From JACVRW01 sp963803085 (GTDB taxonomy: Bacteria > Actinomycetota > Thermoleophilia > Solirubrobacterales > Thermoleophilaceae), in NCBI GenBank assembly GCA_963803085.1, contig CAWDLE010000014.1:62001-126000 (forward strand): a DNA stretch of 64,000 nt, given 5' to 3'. A program made the translations under genes and the position numbers. Positions 1 to 10,444 of this stretch are shown here, one piece after another. The notes below the pieces were generated by a model. That model made no database searches. It saw only the letters and a list, made by a program, of their open reading frames with translations, and was not told the DNA's origin. Position 1 is the first letter of the stretch; every line of letters starts with the position of its first letter.

Positions 1-1
1 G

Positions 2-166
2 GTGATTCTGGCGCTCTGCTACGGATTCCATCTGCTCTTCGAGGCGCCGTTCCTGCGGCGTCGCGACTTCGGCGCGCTCCGGACGCTGCCGATCCTGCGC
101 CTGCTGCCCGCAGGGCCGCAGGCCGGCGCCCGCCCCGTTCGTCGCACCCGCGGGAGCCGCTCGTGA
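2..166 (+). CDS. C-terminal end of a membrane protein, possibly acyltransferase-3 family (partial)
   Basis: This open frame enters from the left edge and stops at TGA 164-166. The 54 visible residues contain a hydrophobic stretch followed by FEAPFLRRRDFG and a basic Arg/Pro-rich tail. An '(F/I)E.PFLR' ending after the last membrane helix resembles the end of acyltransferase-3 membrane proteins that decorate polysaccharides, but so little is visible that this is only a suggestion. The stop overlaps the GTG start of the next gene (GTGA), so the two are probably cotranscribed. Confidence 0.35.
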   Translation: MILALCYGFHLLFEAPFLRRRDFGALRTLPILRLLPAGPQAGARPVRRTRGSRS

Positions 167-1193
167 CTGAGCTCAACGAGGAGGCCACCGACGGTCAGCG
201 CGCTGCTTGCCCCTGAAGGTCAGCGGGCGCCACTACGGCGAGAACCTGGCGCGCCTCGACCTGCTCTTCAGCTCGCTGCTGGAGTTCGCCCCCGGGCTGC
301 TCGACGAGCTTCTGATCGTCGTCCGCGCCGACGAGGCCGACCAGATCGGCCGTCACCTCTCGGGCTGGAGCGAGTTGCCGATTCGCTTGGTCCTCGAGGA
401 TGAGCACTTCCCCGCCTTTCGGCGCTACACCCGGCCGTGGCAGGTGCGGCCGTGGCAGCGCCAGCAGCTGATCAAGCTGAACGCGCCGGCGATGACGGAC
501 GCCAGCTTCGTGCTCACGCTCGACCCGGATGTGCTGGCGCCGCAAGCCGATCACGCGCGAGCTGCTCGTGCCAGGCGGCCGGGCGCTCATCGAGCCCGAG
601 CCGCGGTCCGTGCACCCCCGCTGGTGGCGCGATTCGGCCGACCTGCTCGACGTCGCAGCCCGAGCTCGAGCGGCCCGGAATGAACGTGACTCCCGCGCTT
701 CTGTCCACCGCGATCCTGCGCGAGGTCCAGCGAGAGGCTCGAGGCGGTCGGAGGGCGCCCCTGGATGGACATCCTCCTGACGAGCTACTGCGACTGGACC
801 GAGTACACGCTCTATCTGCTGGCGGCCGAGCGTGCATCGCTGGTGGCTCGCGATCACATCTGGGCCGACGACCCGGCCGCCCCCGCGCGCCTGCACGCCG
901 ACCCGGCGCTCAGCATCTGGGGGGAGGCGGGGGCCACGCGCGCGGACGTCGATAGGCTGCTCACCGCCGCCGATCCCGGACTCTTCGCCGTGGTTCAGAG
1001 CAGCAGCGGAGTGTCCGCAGCGGACGTGGCTGCCGCGGCGGAGGCCCACTTCCCGCTGCGCAGCATTCCCTCGGAGGCTCCGGCGGCTCACAACGGCCAC
1101 TCGCACCTTCAGGAGCGGGCCCGGATCGCCTCGCGGCTGGCGGCGCAGGGCCTCTACCGCGCCCGCCGTGGCCTTCGGCGCACCTTGTCCTAA
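163..1193 (+). pseudogene. DUF6492 family glycosyltransferase-like protein, frameshifted
   Basis: The protein can be followed through four reading frames: LPLKVSGRHYGENLARLDLL from about 205, TRELLVPGGRALIEPEPRS from about 545, PELERPGMNVTPALLSTAIL from about 655, and WMDILLTSYCDWTEYTLYLL from about 765 to the stop at 1193. Together they give an almost complete DUF6492 protein, a nucleotide-sugar-transferase-like family common in actinobacterial surface-polysaccharide loci. The GTG at 163 overlaps the upstream stop. Four breaks in 1 kb with conserved residues on both sides of each look like base-calling or assembly indels rather than old decay. The family's substrate is unknown. Confidence 0.72.
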
Positions 1194-1239
1194 ACATCAC
1201 GTTCGAGCGTAAGAACCCCACCTGCCACTCGTTGCTTAC

Positions 1240-4200
1240 GTGGTGGGCGCATTTGGTCGAGCACACCTCGATTCTGGTACACGGCGGGGGCGGGCGGCTC
1301 GCCTCATCATCCTCGTGGTGGTGGCGGTCGGCCTCATCGTGGTTCCCGGGGCGCAGCCGGCGCCGCCCGACAACTTCCAGAGCTCGCTGGTAGTCGGCGA
1401 CGGGCTGAACGGCCCGTCGGGATTCGAGATCGCGCCGGACGGGCGGATCTTCGTCCTGGAACGCAGCGGCAAGATCAAGATCGTCAAGAACGGCCAACTG
1501 CTGCCGACCCCGTTCGCCGACCTGCCGTCGGAGGACACCGGCGATCGCGGCCTGATCGGAATCGCGTTCGACCCCGACTTCGGGGTGTCGAACCACTTCG
1601 TCTACTTCTACTACACGGGGCATGACCTGCTGAACCACCTGGTCCGGTTCAGCGCGGCCACGAACGTCGGCGCGGATGGCCCCTTCGAGCTGTTCAGGAC
1701 CAGTTCGCCCTCGAATCTGCTGCACGTTGGCGGCAGTATCCGGTTCGGGCCTGACGGCAAGCTGTACTTCGCCGTGGGCGACAACGGGCAGGGCACGAAC
1801 GCGCAAGATCTCAGCAACCCGCACGGGAAGATCCTGCGGATCAACAAGGATGGCTCGATCCCGGACGACAACCCGTTCGCCGGCGAACCCGGCAAGCTGG
1901 GCGCGATCTGGGCGTACGGGATGCGGAACCCCTGGCGCTTCCAGTTCGACAGCGCCACTGGCCGGCTCTACGACGGCGACGTCGGCGACTTCTCGTCGGA
2001 GGAGGTCAACCGCATCGTCAAGGGTGGGAACTACGGCTGGCCGCTGCACGAGGGAGTGTGCCAGTCGAACTGCGCCGGGTTCATCGACCCGAGCTTCGCC
2101 TATCCGCACGCCGGCGAGAGCGCGGCCATCACGGCCGGCCCGGTGTACCGAGGCCAGATGTTCCCGCCGGAGTACCAGGGCAACTTCTTCTTCGGGGACT
2201 ACGCCAGAGGGTTCATCCGGAACGCGGACCTCGACGCCAACGGCGACGTGACGGCCGTCCACGAGTTCGACGAGCAGGCCGGCAGCGTGGTCGACCTCAA
2301 GGTCGCCCCTGACGGCTCGCTCTACTACATCACCTACTTCCCCGGCGCGCTGTACCGCGTGACGTACAACACTGGGTCGCACGTGCCGGTGGCCAACGCC
2401 GCGGCCGACGTCACGAAGGGAGTCGAGCCGCTCACGGTCCACTTCTCGAGCGCCGGCAGCCGGGACCCGGACGGCGACGCGCTGAGTTTCAGCTGGGACT
2501 TCGGGGACGGAACCTCGAGCACGGAGGAGAACCCGACCCAGACCTACAGCCAGAAGGGCGTCTACACCGCGCGCCTCAGGGTGTCGGCGAACGGGGACGA
2601 GTCGGTGGCGCAGCCGATCGTGATCCAGGTGGGCCTGCCGCCCGAGCTGACCGTGTCCGCGCCGACCGTGGGACAGCTGTACCGGGCAGGGCGACACGAT
2701 CACCTGGAACGCGTTCGCTCGCGACGCCGCCGGGTTCGACATCGACGACGGGGACATCAAGACCGAGGTGAGGCTGCACCACGGGACCCACTTCCACCCG
2801 TTCCTCGGCCCGGTGAGCGGACGCGCTGGCACATTCACCGATCCCGACGACCGGCGAAGCATCGGCGGACACGTCGTACGAGATCAAGGTGACCGCGACG
2901 GACACAAACGGCCTGTTCACGAGCAAGATCGTGAACGTCGTCCCGAGGAAGTCTGAGATCAGTCTCGCGAGCTCGCCCCCGGGCCTAGGCGTGTCACTCG
3001 ACGGCGTGCCGGTCAGCACTCCGCGCACGTCGACCGGCGTCGAGGGCTTTCAGCGCGAACTGGCCGCTCCCAACAGCGCGGTCGCCCAGGACGGCAGCCC
3101 GCTCCAGTTCGCCGGCTGGTCGGACGGCAAGGGCATCCGCCACGTCATCACGACGCCGGTGGACGACACGACCTACACCGCGAAGTACGTGCCCCAGCAG
3201 CCGTTCACGGCCAAGTACTACGACAACCCGACGTTCTCGGGGTCGCCCGTCCTGACCCGGCAGGACCCGCAGATCAACTTCGCATGGGGAGACGGCTCGC
3301 CCGACCCGGCCGTGCCCGTCAACAGCTTCTCGGCGCGCTGGACCAAGACCCAGTGGTTCGGTGCCGGCCGCTACAAGTTCACCGCCTTCGCCGACGACGG
3401 TGTCCGGCTTTTCATCGACGGCAAGCGGGTGATCAACCAGTGGCAGGGGCCGGTCAATACCCAGTTCAACTACACGGTTGACCTCGGCGAGGGCAAGCAC
3501 CAGATCAAGATGGAGTACGTCGAGTTCGGCGGCGGCGCGACGCGCGGCTCTGATCTGGGACGCCGCGCCGGACCAGCCGCCGGACACCTGGCGGGCGCAG
3601 TACTGGAACGCCCCGCTCGTCAACGCGATCCCGGACCGCGCGCCCGACTTCGCGCAGGACGAGGAGACGATCGACCATGACTGGGGCTCAGGGGTCGCCG
3701 AATCCGGCCATCGGCAACAACCGGTTCGTGGCCCGGTGGACGCGGACACTGAACCTGACGCCGGGTGACTACGAGTTCGCGGCCACGGCCGACGACGGCG
3801 TGCGGCTGTACGTCGACGGCGTGCGCGTGATCGATGCATGGGTCGATCAGGGGCCGACCACGCTACCGCCAGACGCTCCCACTCGACGGCGGCCCGCACA
3901 AAGTGGTCATGGATTACTACGAGAACGGGAGCGGAGCGGTCGCAAAGCTCAACTACCACCAGGTCGACGAGCAGGGAGATGAGAGCCCGTACCACGCCGA
4001 GTACTGGAACATCACGGACGGCGTGCTTCCGCCGCACATCCCGACGGGCCCTGCGGACCTGGTCCGCGACGACGACACCCTCGACTTCGACTGGAGCGAC
4101 GGGTCACCGGGCGCCGGGATTGGCTCGAACATGTTCGTGGCGCGCTGGACCAAGACGGTGAAGCTCTCGGCCGGCGTCTACCGCTTCTCGGGCGTCCGCG

Positions 4201-5568
4201 ACGACGGCATTCGTGCCTACATCGACAACGTGCCGGTCGTGGACAGGTGGACCACGGGCCACGAGAACTACAGCGTTGACAAGGTCGTGACGGGCGGCGA
4301 ACACCAGCTGCGGGTCGAGTACTTCGAGGCCGGCGGCGGGGCGCAGGCCGAGTTCACGTATGAGCGGATCGGCGATGTCGTGCCGGGCGACGGCGGGTAC
4401 GCCGCCGAGTACTTCGCCAACCGCGACCTCGCGGGAACGCCGGCACTGACTCGCACCGACGACGCGATCGACTTCGACTGGGGCAGCGGCCCGGCATCCG
4501 ACTCACTGCCCGCGAACAACTTCTCGGCGAGGTGGACCAAGACGATCAACCTGGCCGACCCGAGCGCGTACAAGTTCACCGTCTCGAGCGACGACGGCGT
4601 GCGGCTGTTCATCGACGGGGTGAAGGTGCTGGACAGTGGAACTTCCAGAGCAGGACGACCTTCACCGTTAACCGCCAGCTGCCGCAGGGCCCGCACCAGA
4701 TCGTGCTCGAGTACTTCGAGGCGAATGGCGACGCCGTTGCGAAGTTCAGCTACGAGCCGACCACGGAGCCGGCGCCACCACTGTCGCCCCCGGGTGACCC
4801 GTGGGCCGCCGAGTACTTCGGCAACCGCGATCTCAGCGGCACCCCGGTTCTGACTCGGAGCGACGCCGCTATCGACTTCGACTGGAGCAGCGGCGGGCCG
4901 GGCGGCGGCGTCCCCACCGACAACTTCTCGGCCCGGTGGACCAAGTCGCTGAACGTGGCCGACCCGAGCACGTACAAGTTCACCGTCACCGGCGGACGAC
5001 GGGATCCGCCTGTTCGTGGACGGCGAGAAGATCCTCGACAAGTGGACCACGCAGAGCCGAACCACGTACACCGTTACCAAGCACCTGACTGCCGGCGCGC
5101 ACCAGGTTGTCCTTGAGTATTTCGAGGCGGGGGGAGACGCCGTCGCGAAGCTTGACTACGAGAAGACCGCCGATCCTCCGCCCCCGCCGCCCGACCCATT
5201 CAACGCGCAGTACTTCGACAACCAAGACCTCGCCGGCACCCCGGTACTGACCCGGAGCGACGACTCGATCGACTTCGACTGGGGCACGGGCTCACCCAAC
5301 TTCGCGGTCCCGTTCAACCAGTTCTCGGCGCGGTGGACCCGGACGAAGGACTACATGGCCGGCACGTACCGGCTCAGCGTGACCGGAGACGACGGAATCC
5401 GGGTGTTCGTTGACGACGCGCTGGTCGTCAACGGCTGGTTCTATCAGTCGCCCACCACGTACTCAGCGGATGTTCCGCTGTCCGCCGGCCAGCACACGGT
5501 GCGTCGTCGAGTACTTCGAGTTCACCGGTGGGGCGATCGCGAAGTACACCGAGACGAAGCTCCCGTAG
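1240..5568 (+). pseudogene. Secreted PQQ-type sugar dehydrogenase with PKD and six PA14 modules, frameshifted
   Basis: A GTG start is followed by a signal-anchor segment (LIILVVVAVGLIVV). Residues of about 45-385 form a glucose/sorbosone dehydrogenase beta-propeller (GDRGLIGIAFDPDF, WAYGMRNPWRFQFD, GGNYGWPLHEGVC), a fold that oxidises sugars with PQQ. A PKD domain follows (SWDFGDGTSSTEENPTQTY, about 2390-2630), then an Ig-like stretch and six PA14 sugar-binding modules to the stop at 5568. The frame changes near 2685, 2840, 3545, 3690, 3870, 4640, 4990 and 5500. Read through, the product would be about 1,440 residues. A surface enzyme that binds and oxidises polysaccharide is a reasonable inference. 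It could be inactive if the breaks are real. Confidence 0.78.
3204..5560 (+). repeat. Tandem array of six PA14 modules
   Basis: Six diverged units of about 370-400 bp begin near 3204, 3586, 3984, 4392, 4796 and 5193. Each starts with an aromatic (Y)(Y/F/W) motif such as KYYDN, AEYFANRDL or AEYFGNRDL. Each then has D(F/H)(D/A)WG or DFDWS, an N.F.ARWT(K/R) core, ADDG(V/I)R.(F/Y)(I/V)D and a Y(F/V)E.GG.A ending. Most of the gene's frame breaks fall inside this array, which is where collapsed or mis-stitched repeats would be expected. Confidence 0.8.
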
Positions 5569-5650
5569 GTCGGGGTGGTCGTCGCTTAGCCGAGAGACGT
5601 CAGCCGAGAGACGTAGCCGCTCTCGCGCTCGCTTCGACGTCCGGGCTCGG

Positions 5651-6955
5651 CTAGGCGGGGATGGGCGGCGGTGCGGGCAGCTCGGCCGGTTCGGCGAGGG
5701 TCGCCGGCTCGAGGATGGCCGCCGGCTCGTGCTCTGTGGCCGGCTCGGGCTCTGTGGCCCGGCCCATTGCTGCGTCGTAGCTCGCCAGGAGGTGCTTCTT
5801 GGACTCGTCCCAGCTGAGCGCGCCGGCCACTCGCTCCTGGCCGATCCGCCCGCGCAAGCGCCGCTCTTCGGGGTTGTTGAGAAGGGCGGATGCCGCTGCT
5901 GCGAACGCGTCGGTGTCGTCCGCCTCGACGTAGCGGGCGGCGCCTCCAGCCGAGACGCGGGCCTCGCACAGGTCGAAGGAGACGATCGGGAGGCCGACCG
6001 CCATGTACTCCATGACCTTGTTCATCGTCGACACGTCGTTCAGCGGGTTGTTCGGGTCCGGCGACAGCCCAACGTCTGCCGTCGCGAGGTAGCTGAGCAG
6101 CTCCTCGTCGGGAATCCGTCCAGTGAACGTGACGTGGCTGTCCAGTCCGAGCCGGCTTGACAGCTCGCGCATTTCCTCGAAGCAGTCGCCTGAGCCCACG
6201 AACGCGGCATGCCAGTCATCGGGGCGGATGTCGCGCAGCGCGGCGAGCGCGTGAAGCGCGTAGTCGACCCCGTCCTGGGGGCCCATCACGCCCAGGTAGC
6301 ACAGGAGGTGCTTCTTTCCCTTCTTGAGCGCGGGATCGGGAACGCCGTCCTTGAAGCGGCTCAGGTCGGGCGCGCTGCGCACCACGAACACCTGCTCTGG
6401 CGCCTTCCGGCCCCGCTCGAGGGCGGCGCGCCGGTAGCTGCCATTGGTGGCGATGACGACGTCTGCAACCCGGTACGTCAGGCGCTCGAGGGCGACAACG
6501 CCGTGGTAGAGCAGATCCTTCCCACCGCCGAACCGCGACAGGTACAGCTCAGGCACCAGATCGTGCTGATCGAAGATCACGCGCGCGCCGCGCAGCTTGA
6601 GCGGCAGCGCCACCATGAACAGGAGGTCCGGCGGGTTGCAGATGTGGACGACGTCGAAATGGCCCAGGCGGCGGGCGATCCTCCAGGACCGCCAAAGCGC
6701 CGTCGGGTACTCGCGCAGGTATCCGGAGGACCCGCCGGTGGCCGCGGTGAGCGGGTAGCGATGAATCTCGACCCCGTTGATCACGGCGTACGGCTCGCGA
6801 TCCTGCGAGCTCCCCTGCGGACAGATCACCGAGACGTCGTAGCCGGCCTCGCGCAGCGCAAGGCATTCCTGCCACACCCGCCGGTCGAACGGCACCGACA
6901 GGTTCTCGACGACTATCAGTGCCCTACCAGGCGACACCGTGGTACTCAGAGACAC
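5651..6955 (-). CDS. GT4-family glycosyltransferase
   Basis: The 434-residue protein is a GT-B retaining glycosyltransferase. An N-terminal acceptor domain (RALIVVENLSVPFDRRVWQE, DVVHICNPPDLLF) is followed by a donor domain with YLGVMGPQDGVDYALHAL, GSGDCFEEM, TFTGRIPDEELLSYLATADV and the EYMAVGLPIVSFD nucleotide-sugar loop. The last 45 residues are a Pro/Ala/Glu-rich tail with repeated EPA units, unusual for the family. Its start overlaps the end of the upstream nucleotide-sugar dehydrogenase by 32 nt, so they are translationally coupled. It probably transfers a sugar, perhaps the uronic acid made by its neighbour, to a growing surface glycan in the cytosol. Confidence 0.88.
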   Translation of the reverse strand: MSLSTTVSPGRALIVVENLSVPFDRRVWQECLALREAGYDVSVICPQGSSQDREPYAVINGVEIHRYPLTAATGGSSGYLREYPTALWRSWRIARRLGHFDVVHICNPPDLLFMVALPLKLRGARVIFDQHDLVPELYLSRFGGGKDLLYHGVVALERLTYRVADVVIATNGSYRRAALERGRKAPEQVFVVRSAPDLSRFKDGVPDPALKKGKKHLLCYLGVMGPQDGVDYALHALAALRDIRPDDWHAAFVGSGDCFEEMRELSSRLGLDSHVTFTGRIPDEELLSYLATADVGLSPDPNNPLNDVSTMNKVMEYMAVGLPIVSFDLCEARVSAGGAARYVEADDTDAFAAAASALLNNPEERRLRGRIGQERVAGALSWDESKKHLLASYDAAMGRATEPEPATEHEPAAILEPATLAEPAELPAPPPIPA

Positions 6956-8240
6956 GCTCGAGCTCAGCGGTATCCGGGAGCCGGACCAGGTCGATGATCA
7001 TGCGGCCTTCCGCGCCGGCGAGCGCGCGGCCCACCTCAGCGTCCTTGGAGGCGATGATGCAGGTCTCGGCGTGCTCGACCACCTCGCCGGCGGTCTCGGT
7101 GAGGAGCTGCTTCAGATGCGGCAGGTGCTCCTCGATGTAGTCCCGGTTGGTGCCGGTGAGGCTCGGCAGGTGGATCGACGGGTCGTAGATGCGCAGGTCG
7201 TAGCCCTTGCCGATCAGGCGCTCGGCGAGTTCCACGTAAGGGCTCTCGCGGAGCTCGTCGGTCCCCGCCTTGAAGGCGAGCCCGAACAGCCCGATGCGCC
7301 GGCGGCCGTTCGCCGTCAGCAGGTCATAGGTGCGCCGGAAGTGGGCCTCGTTCGACCTCAGCACGCTCTCGAGGATCGGCACGTCCACGTGGGCTCCGTT
7401 GGCCCTGTGCACCAGGGCGCGGAGGTCCTTCGGAAGGCACGAGCCACCGAAGCAGAAGCCCGGCGTCAGGTACGCCTCGCTGATGTTCAGCTTGTGGTCG
7501 GCCTTGAAGATGTTCATCAGCTGGTGCGAGTCGATGCCGAACTCGAGGCTGAGCGCGCCCACCTCGTTGGCGAAGCCCACCTTGAGTGCGTGGAAGGCGT
7601 TGTCGACGTACTTGGCGGCCTCGGCGACCCGGATCGGGACACGGAACAGCTTGTCCGCGAGGCTGCCATAGATCTCGACGAGCGGATCGCCGCTCGCTGC
7701 GTCCAGCTGCCCGATCACGGTCTTCTCGGGGTTGTCGAAGTCCGCGACGCCGCTGCCCTCGCGGAGGTACTCGGGGTTCATCGCGACACCGAAATCGCGA
7801 CCGGCCTTGAGCCCGGAGCTGGCCTCGAGAGCCGGGACGACCGTTTCCTCCGTGGTACCTGGGAGCACGGTGCTGCGGACCACGACGGTGTGCCGGCGGC
7901 CGGAGTCGCGGAGTGCGGGCCCGATGTCCGAGCAGACGCGCTCGAGCGCATCCAGCGAGAGCGAGCCCTGCGAGCCTGACGGCGTGCCTACGCAGATGAG
8001 GGATACGTCGGTGGCCCGGATCGCCTCGGCGGCGTCGTCGGTGGCGCGCAAGCCACCCGACGCGACTGCGTCGGCGATTGCCTCGGGCAGACCCGGCTCG
8101 AGGACCGGTGCCTGGCCGTCGTTGACCATCGCGACCTTGCGCGGATTGACGTCAACTCCGATGACCTCATGGCCACGCCTCGCGAGGCAGCCCGCCGAAA
8201 CGGCGCCCACGTAGCCCAGCCCGATAACGCTGATCTTCAT
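6924..8240 (-). CDS. Nucleotide-sugar 6-dehydrogenase, GDP-mannose dehydrogenase (AlgD) type
   Basis: The 438-residue protein starts at ATG with the Rossmann motif GLGYVGAVSAGCLARRGHEV and has the full UDP-Glc/GDP-Man dehydrogenase layout. The catalytic-cysteine segment reads FCFGGSCLPKDLRAL, which fits the GDP-mannose (AlgD) subgroup (FGGSCLPKD.RAL) better than UDP-glucose enzymes (GYGGSCFPKD). It should oxidise a sugar nucleotide to the uronate with two NAD+. It lies in a minus-strand operon with two beta-helix genes upstream and a GT4 downstream, and a phosphomannomutase that could feed GDP-mannose is 12 kb away. A UDP-glucose substrate cannot be excluded. Confidence 0.88.
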   Translation of the reverse strand: MKISVIGLGYVGAVSAGCLARRGHEVIGVDVNPRKVAMVNDGQAPVLEPGLPEAIADAVASGGLRATDDAAEAIRATDVSLICVGTPSGSQGSLSLDALERVCSDIGPALRDSGRRHTVVVRSTVLPGTTEETVVPALEASSGLKAGRDFGVAMNPEYLREGSGVADFDNPEKTVIGQLDAASGDPLVEIYGSLADKLFRVPIRVAEAAKYVDNAFHALKVGFANEVGALSLEFGIDSHQLMNIFKADHKLNISEAYLTPGFCFGGSCLPKDLRALVHRANGAHVDVPILESVLRSNEAHFRRTYDLLTANGRRRIGLFGLAFKAGTDELRESPYVELAERLIGKGYDLRIYDPSIHLPSLTGTNRDYIEEHLPHLKQLLTETAGEVVEHAETCIIASKDAEVGRALAGAEGRMIIDLVRLPDTAELERVSEYHGVAW

Positions 8241-8305
8241 GCAGCTCCTCTGACAGCCCGATTGACCAACAAACGGGGCCGGAGGAGTGCTTCTTTTGCG
8301 CGCGT

Positions 8306-9085
8306 CTAGTTGGTGCAGCTGCCGCCGGCGCCGTTGTCTGGGGGGAGTAGGGCGTTGGTGGTGGCGTCGCGGTTGTCGTTGAACTCGGTGACGGTGTTGC
8401 CGAGCTTGACGCAGGCGGTGTAGCCGTAGCCCTTGAGCATGCGGTTGCGGTTGATGTGGACGTTGGGCGAGGGCTGGCGGTTGGCGTAGATGGCGTAGGC
8501 GGCGCCGTTGCCGTCGAGGTAGTTGTCCTCGATCCAGACGTTCGACTGCGACCCGTTCACGCCCATGATGATCGGCGCCGTGACACCGCCGCCGGGGGAC
8601 GGGTCGATCGTGTTGTGGCGCACCACGATGTTGTCCGCACCGGGCGACATCTGCAGCCCGTCGGTGTGCGGCTCGTTGCCCCACACATAGCTCGGCCCGC
8701 TCGTGTCGAGATCGTGCATCCAACTGTCCACGAAGGTGACGTTGTCGCCACCGACGTTCGCCGCGTTCTCACACCCCGTCAGCTCCGTGCGGCGCACCGT
8801 GAAGTTGGCGTCGCCGATCGCGTTGTGGCAGTTGTTCTGGCCCGCCACCGGCCGGTTCATGATCTCGCTGTCCTCGATCACCAAACCGGTGCTGTTGTTA
8901 TCAACAACCCACATCGAATTGGAACGAATACGCGACCTGCGGATCGTCACGTTCGGCGCGTTCACAACCACCTGCCCCGTGATCTCACGCGCATCGATCA
9001 CCGCCCCCGCCGTCGAGATCGTCATCCCACCCGAAGCCGACAACACCGTCCCCGCAGGCACACCCGTACTCGAAGCACCCGGGAA
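8306..9085 (-). repeat. Inverted repeat, left copy (780 bp, encodes the beta-helix domain)
   Basis: This segment, read on the minus strand, matches 31236-32015 on the plus strand along its whole 780 bp with no length difference. The encoded domains differ at only three residues in my alignment (Gly/Asp next to the start, Ser/Thr, Glu/Asp). The similarity stops abruptly at the domain boundary. Confidence 0.9.
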
Positions 9086-10444
9086 ACCACCCGCCGGGCG
9101 GGGGCGTGGTGGTGGGGCAGCCGGTTGAGTCGACCGCTGTGCCGGCGGGCGTATTCGGGCACTGATCGGAGCTGTCGGGGACGCCGTCGCCGTCCGCGTC
9201 CGGTGGCGGGGGCGGCGGCGCCGAGTTCGACACGGTGAAGGTGTTGCGTCGCCTCGGCGAACCGGCCGAGTGAGTCGGTCACGCGCAGCACGACGGTCTT
9301 GGAGCCGGTCGACTGGTAGGTCCAGCTCGAGGTCTGGCCCGTCCCGATCGCCGTGTTGCCGGGCGGGCCGTGCCGCCACTCGTACGTGCAGGGCGTGGCC
9401 GGGCACGTGCCGGTTGACGTGAAGGTGACCGCGACGGGCGGGTTCTGCGGGTTCTGAGGCGACCAGCTGAAGCTGGCCGTCGGCGCGTCGGGCTGGGGCG
9501 GCAGCGCGACGGTCCAGGTCCAAGTGGCAGGCGAGCCGTCGGTGTTCCCTGCGGCGTCGGTGGCGCGCACGTCGAACGTGTGCGAGCCGTTCCCCAGGCT
9601 CGAGTAGACCTTCGGCGACGTACAGCTCGCCCACGCGCCCGTGTCCAACCGACAGGCGAACGTAGAGCCCGTCTCGGACCCGATGAAGGTGAAGCTCGCG
9701 CTGCCGCTCGTGGCCGTACCTGAGGGCCCGCCGCTGATGGTCGTGTCGGGGGCCGTGGTGTCCGGCTGCGGCACCGCGACCGTCCACGTGCGGGTGGCGG
9801 GTGACCCGTCGGTGTTGCCGGCGGCGTCGGTGGCGCGGACGTCGAAGGTGTGCGAGCCGTTCGCCAGCCCGGAGTACGCCTTGGGCGAGGAGCAGTTGCC
9901 CCAGCTGCCCGCGTCAAGCCGGCATGCGAACGTCGACCCCGTCTCCGACGAGGAGAAGGTGAAGTTCGCTCCGCCACTGGCGGCGGTGCCGGAGGGGCCC
10001 GAGTCGATCTGGGTCTCCGGCGGCAGCAGATCCGGCGGGGGAGGCAGCGGCGGCGGCGGTGGGATGAGGTCCTTCTTCTTGCCTCGCTGCCGCGGATTGG
10101 TCCCCGCGAGGAGCTCCACACCGTCCGCGATCCCGTCGCGATCCGTGTCCTGGCGCAGCGCGGAGGTGTTCGACTGCTTCACCTCGTAACCGTCGGTCAG
10201 GCCATCGCGGTCGGTGTCCTTGGCGCGGGGGTTCGTGTGCGAGCGGCGGAGCTCGAACCCGTCGCGGAGCCTGTCGCCATCGGTATCCGCCTTGCGCGAG
10301 TTCGTATGGGAGCGCTTGAGCTCGTACCGGTTGGTGAGACCGTCGTGATCCCGAGTCGCGTGGCGCCGCGTCGGCGGACGCGGGCAGCACGCACGCCACG
10401 ACGACCGCGCTGACCGAAGCCAGGACTGCCCCTCGAGCCCTCAT
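8306..10444 (-). CDS. Secreted right-handed beta-helix protein with calcium-type and Ig-like repeats (copy 1), frameshifted
   Basis: The ATG at 10444-10442 overlaps the stop of copy 2 (ATGA). It opens a signal peptide (MRARGAVLASVSAVVVACVL). Next come three thrombospondin-type-3-like calcium repeats (KDTDRDGLTDGYEV), two Ig-like 'ETGSTFACRLD...FDVRATDAAGNTDGSP' modules, a PKD-like module (ASFSWSPQNPQNPP), one more DADGDGVPDSSDQCP repeat and a beta-helix of about 260 residues rich in N/D ladders. Frame changes occur near 10385, 9240 and 9110. The beta-helix fold suggests polysaccharide binding, lysis or epimerisation; no catalytic set could be assigned. Confidence 0.78.

Noticed and set aside
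961..2862. Minus-strand frame of 633 codons opposite the sugar dehydrogenase
   Set aside because: No motifs, repetitive Arg/Val/Glu composition, and the plus strand carries a recognisable beta-propeller.
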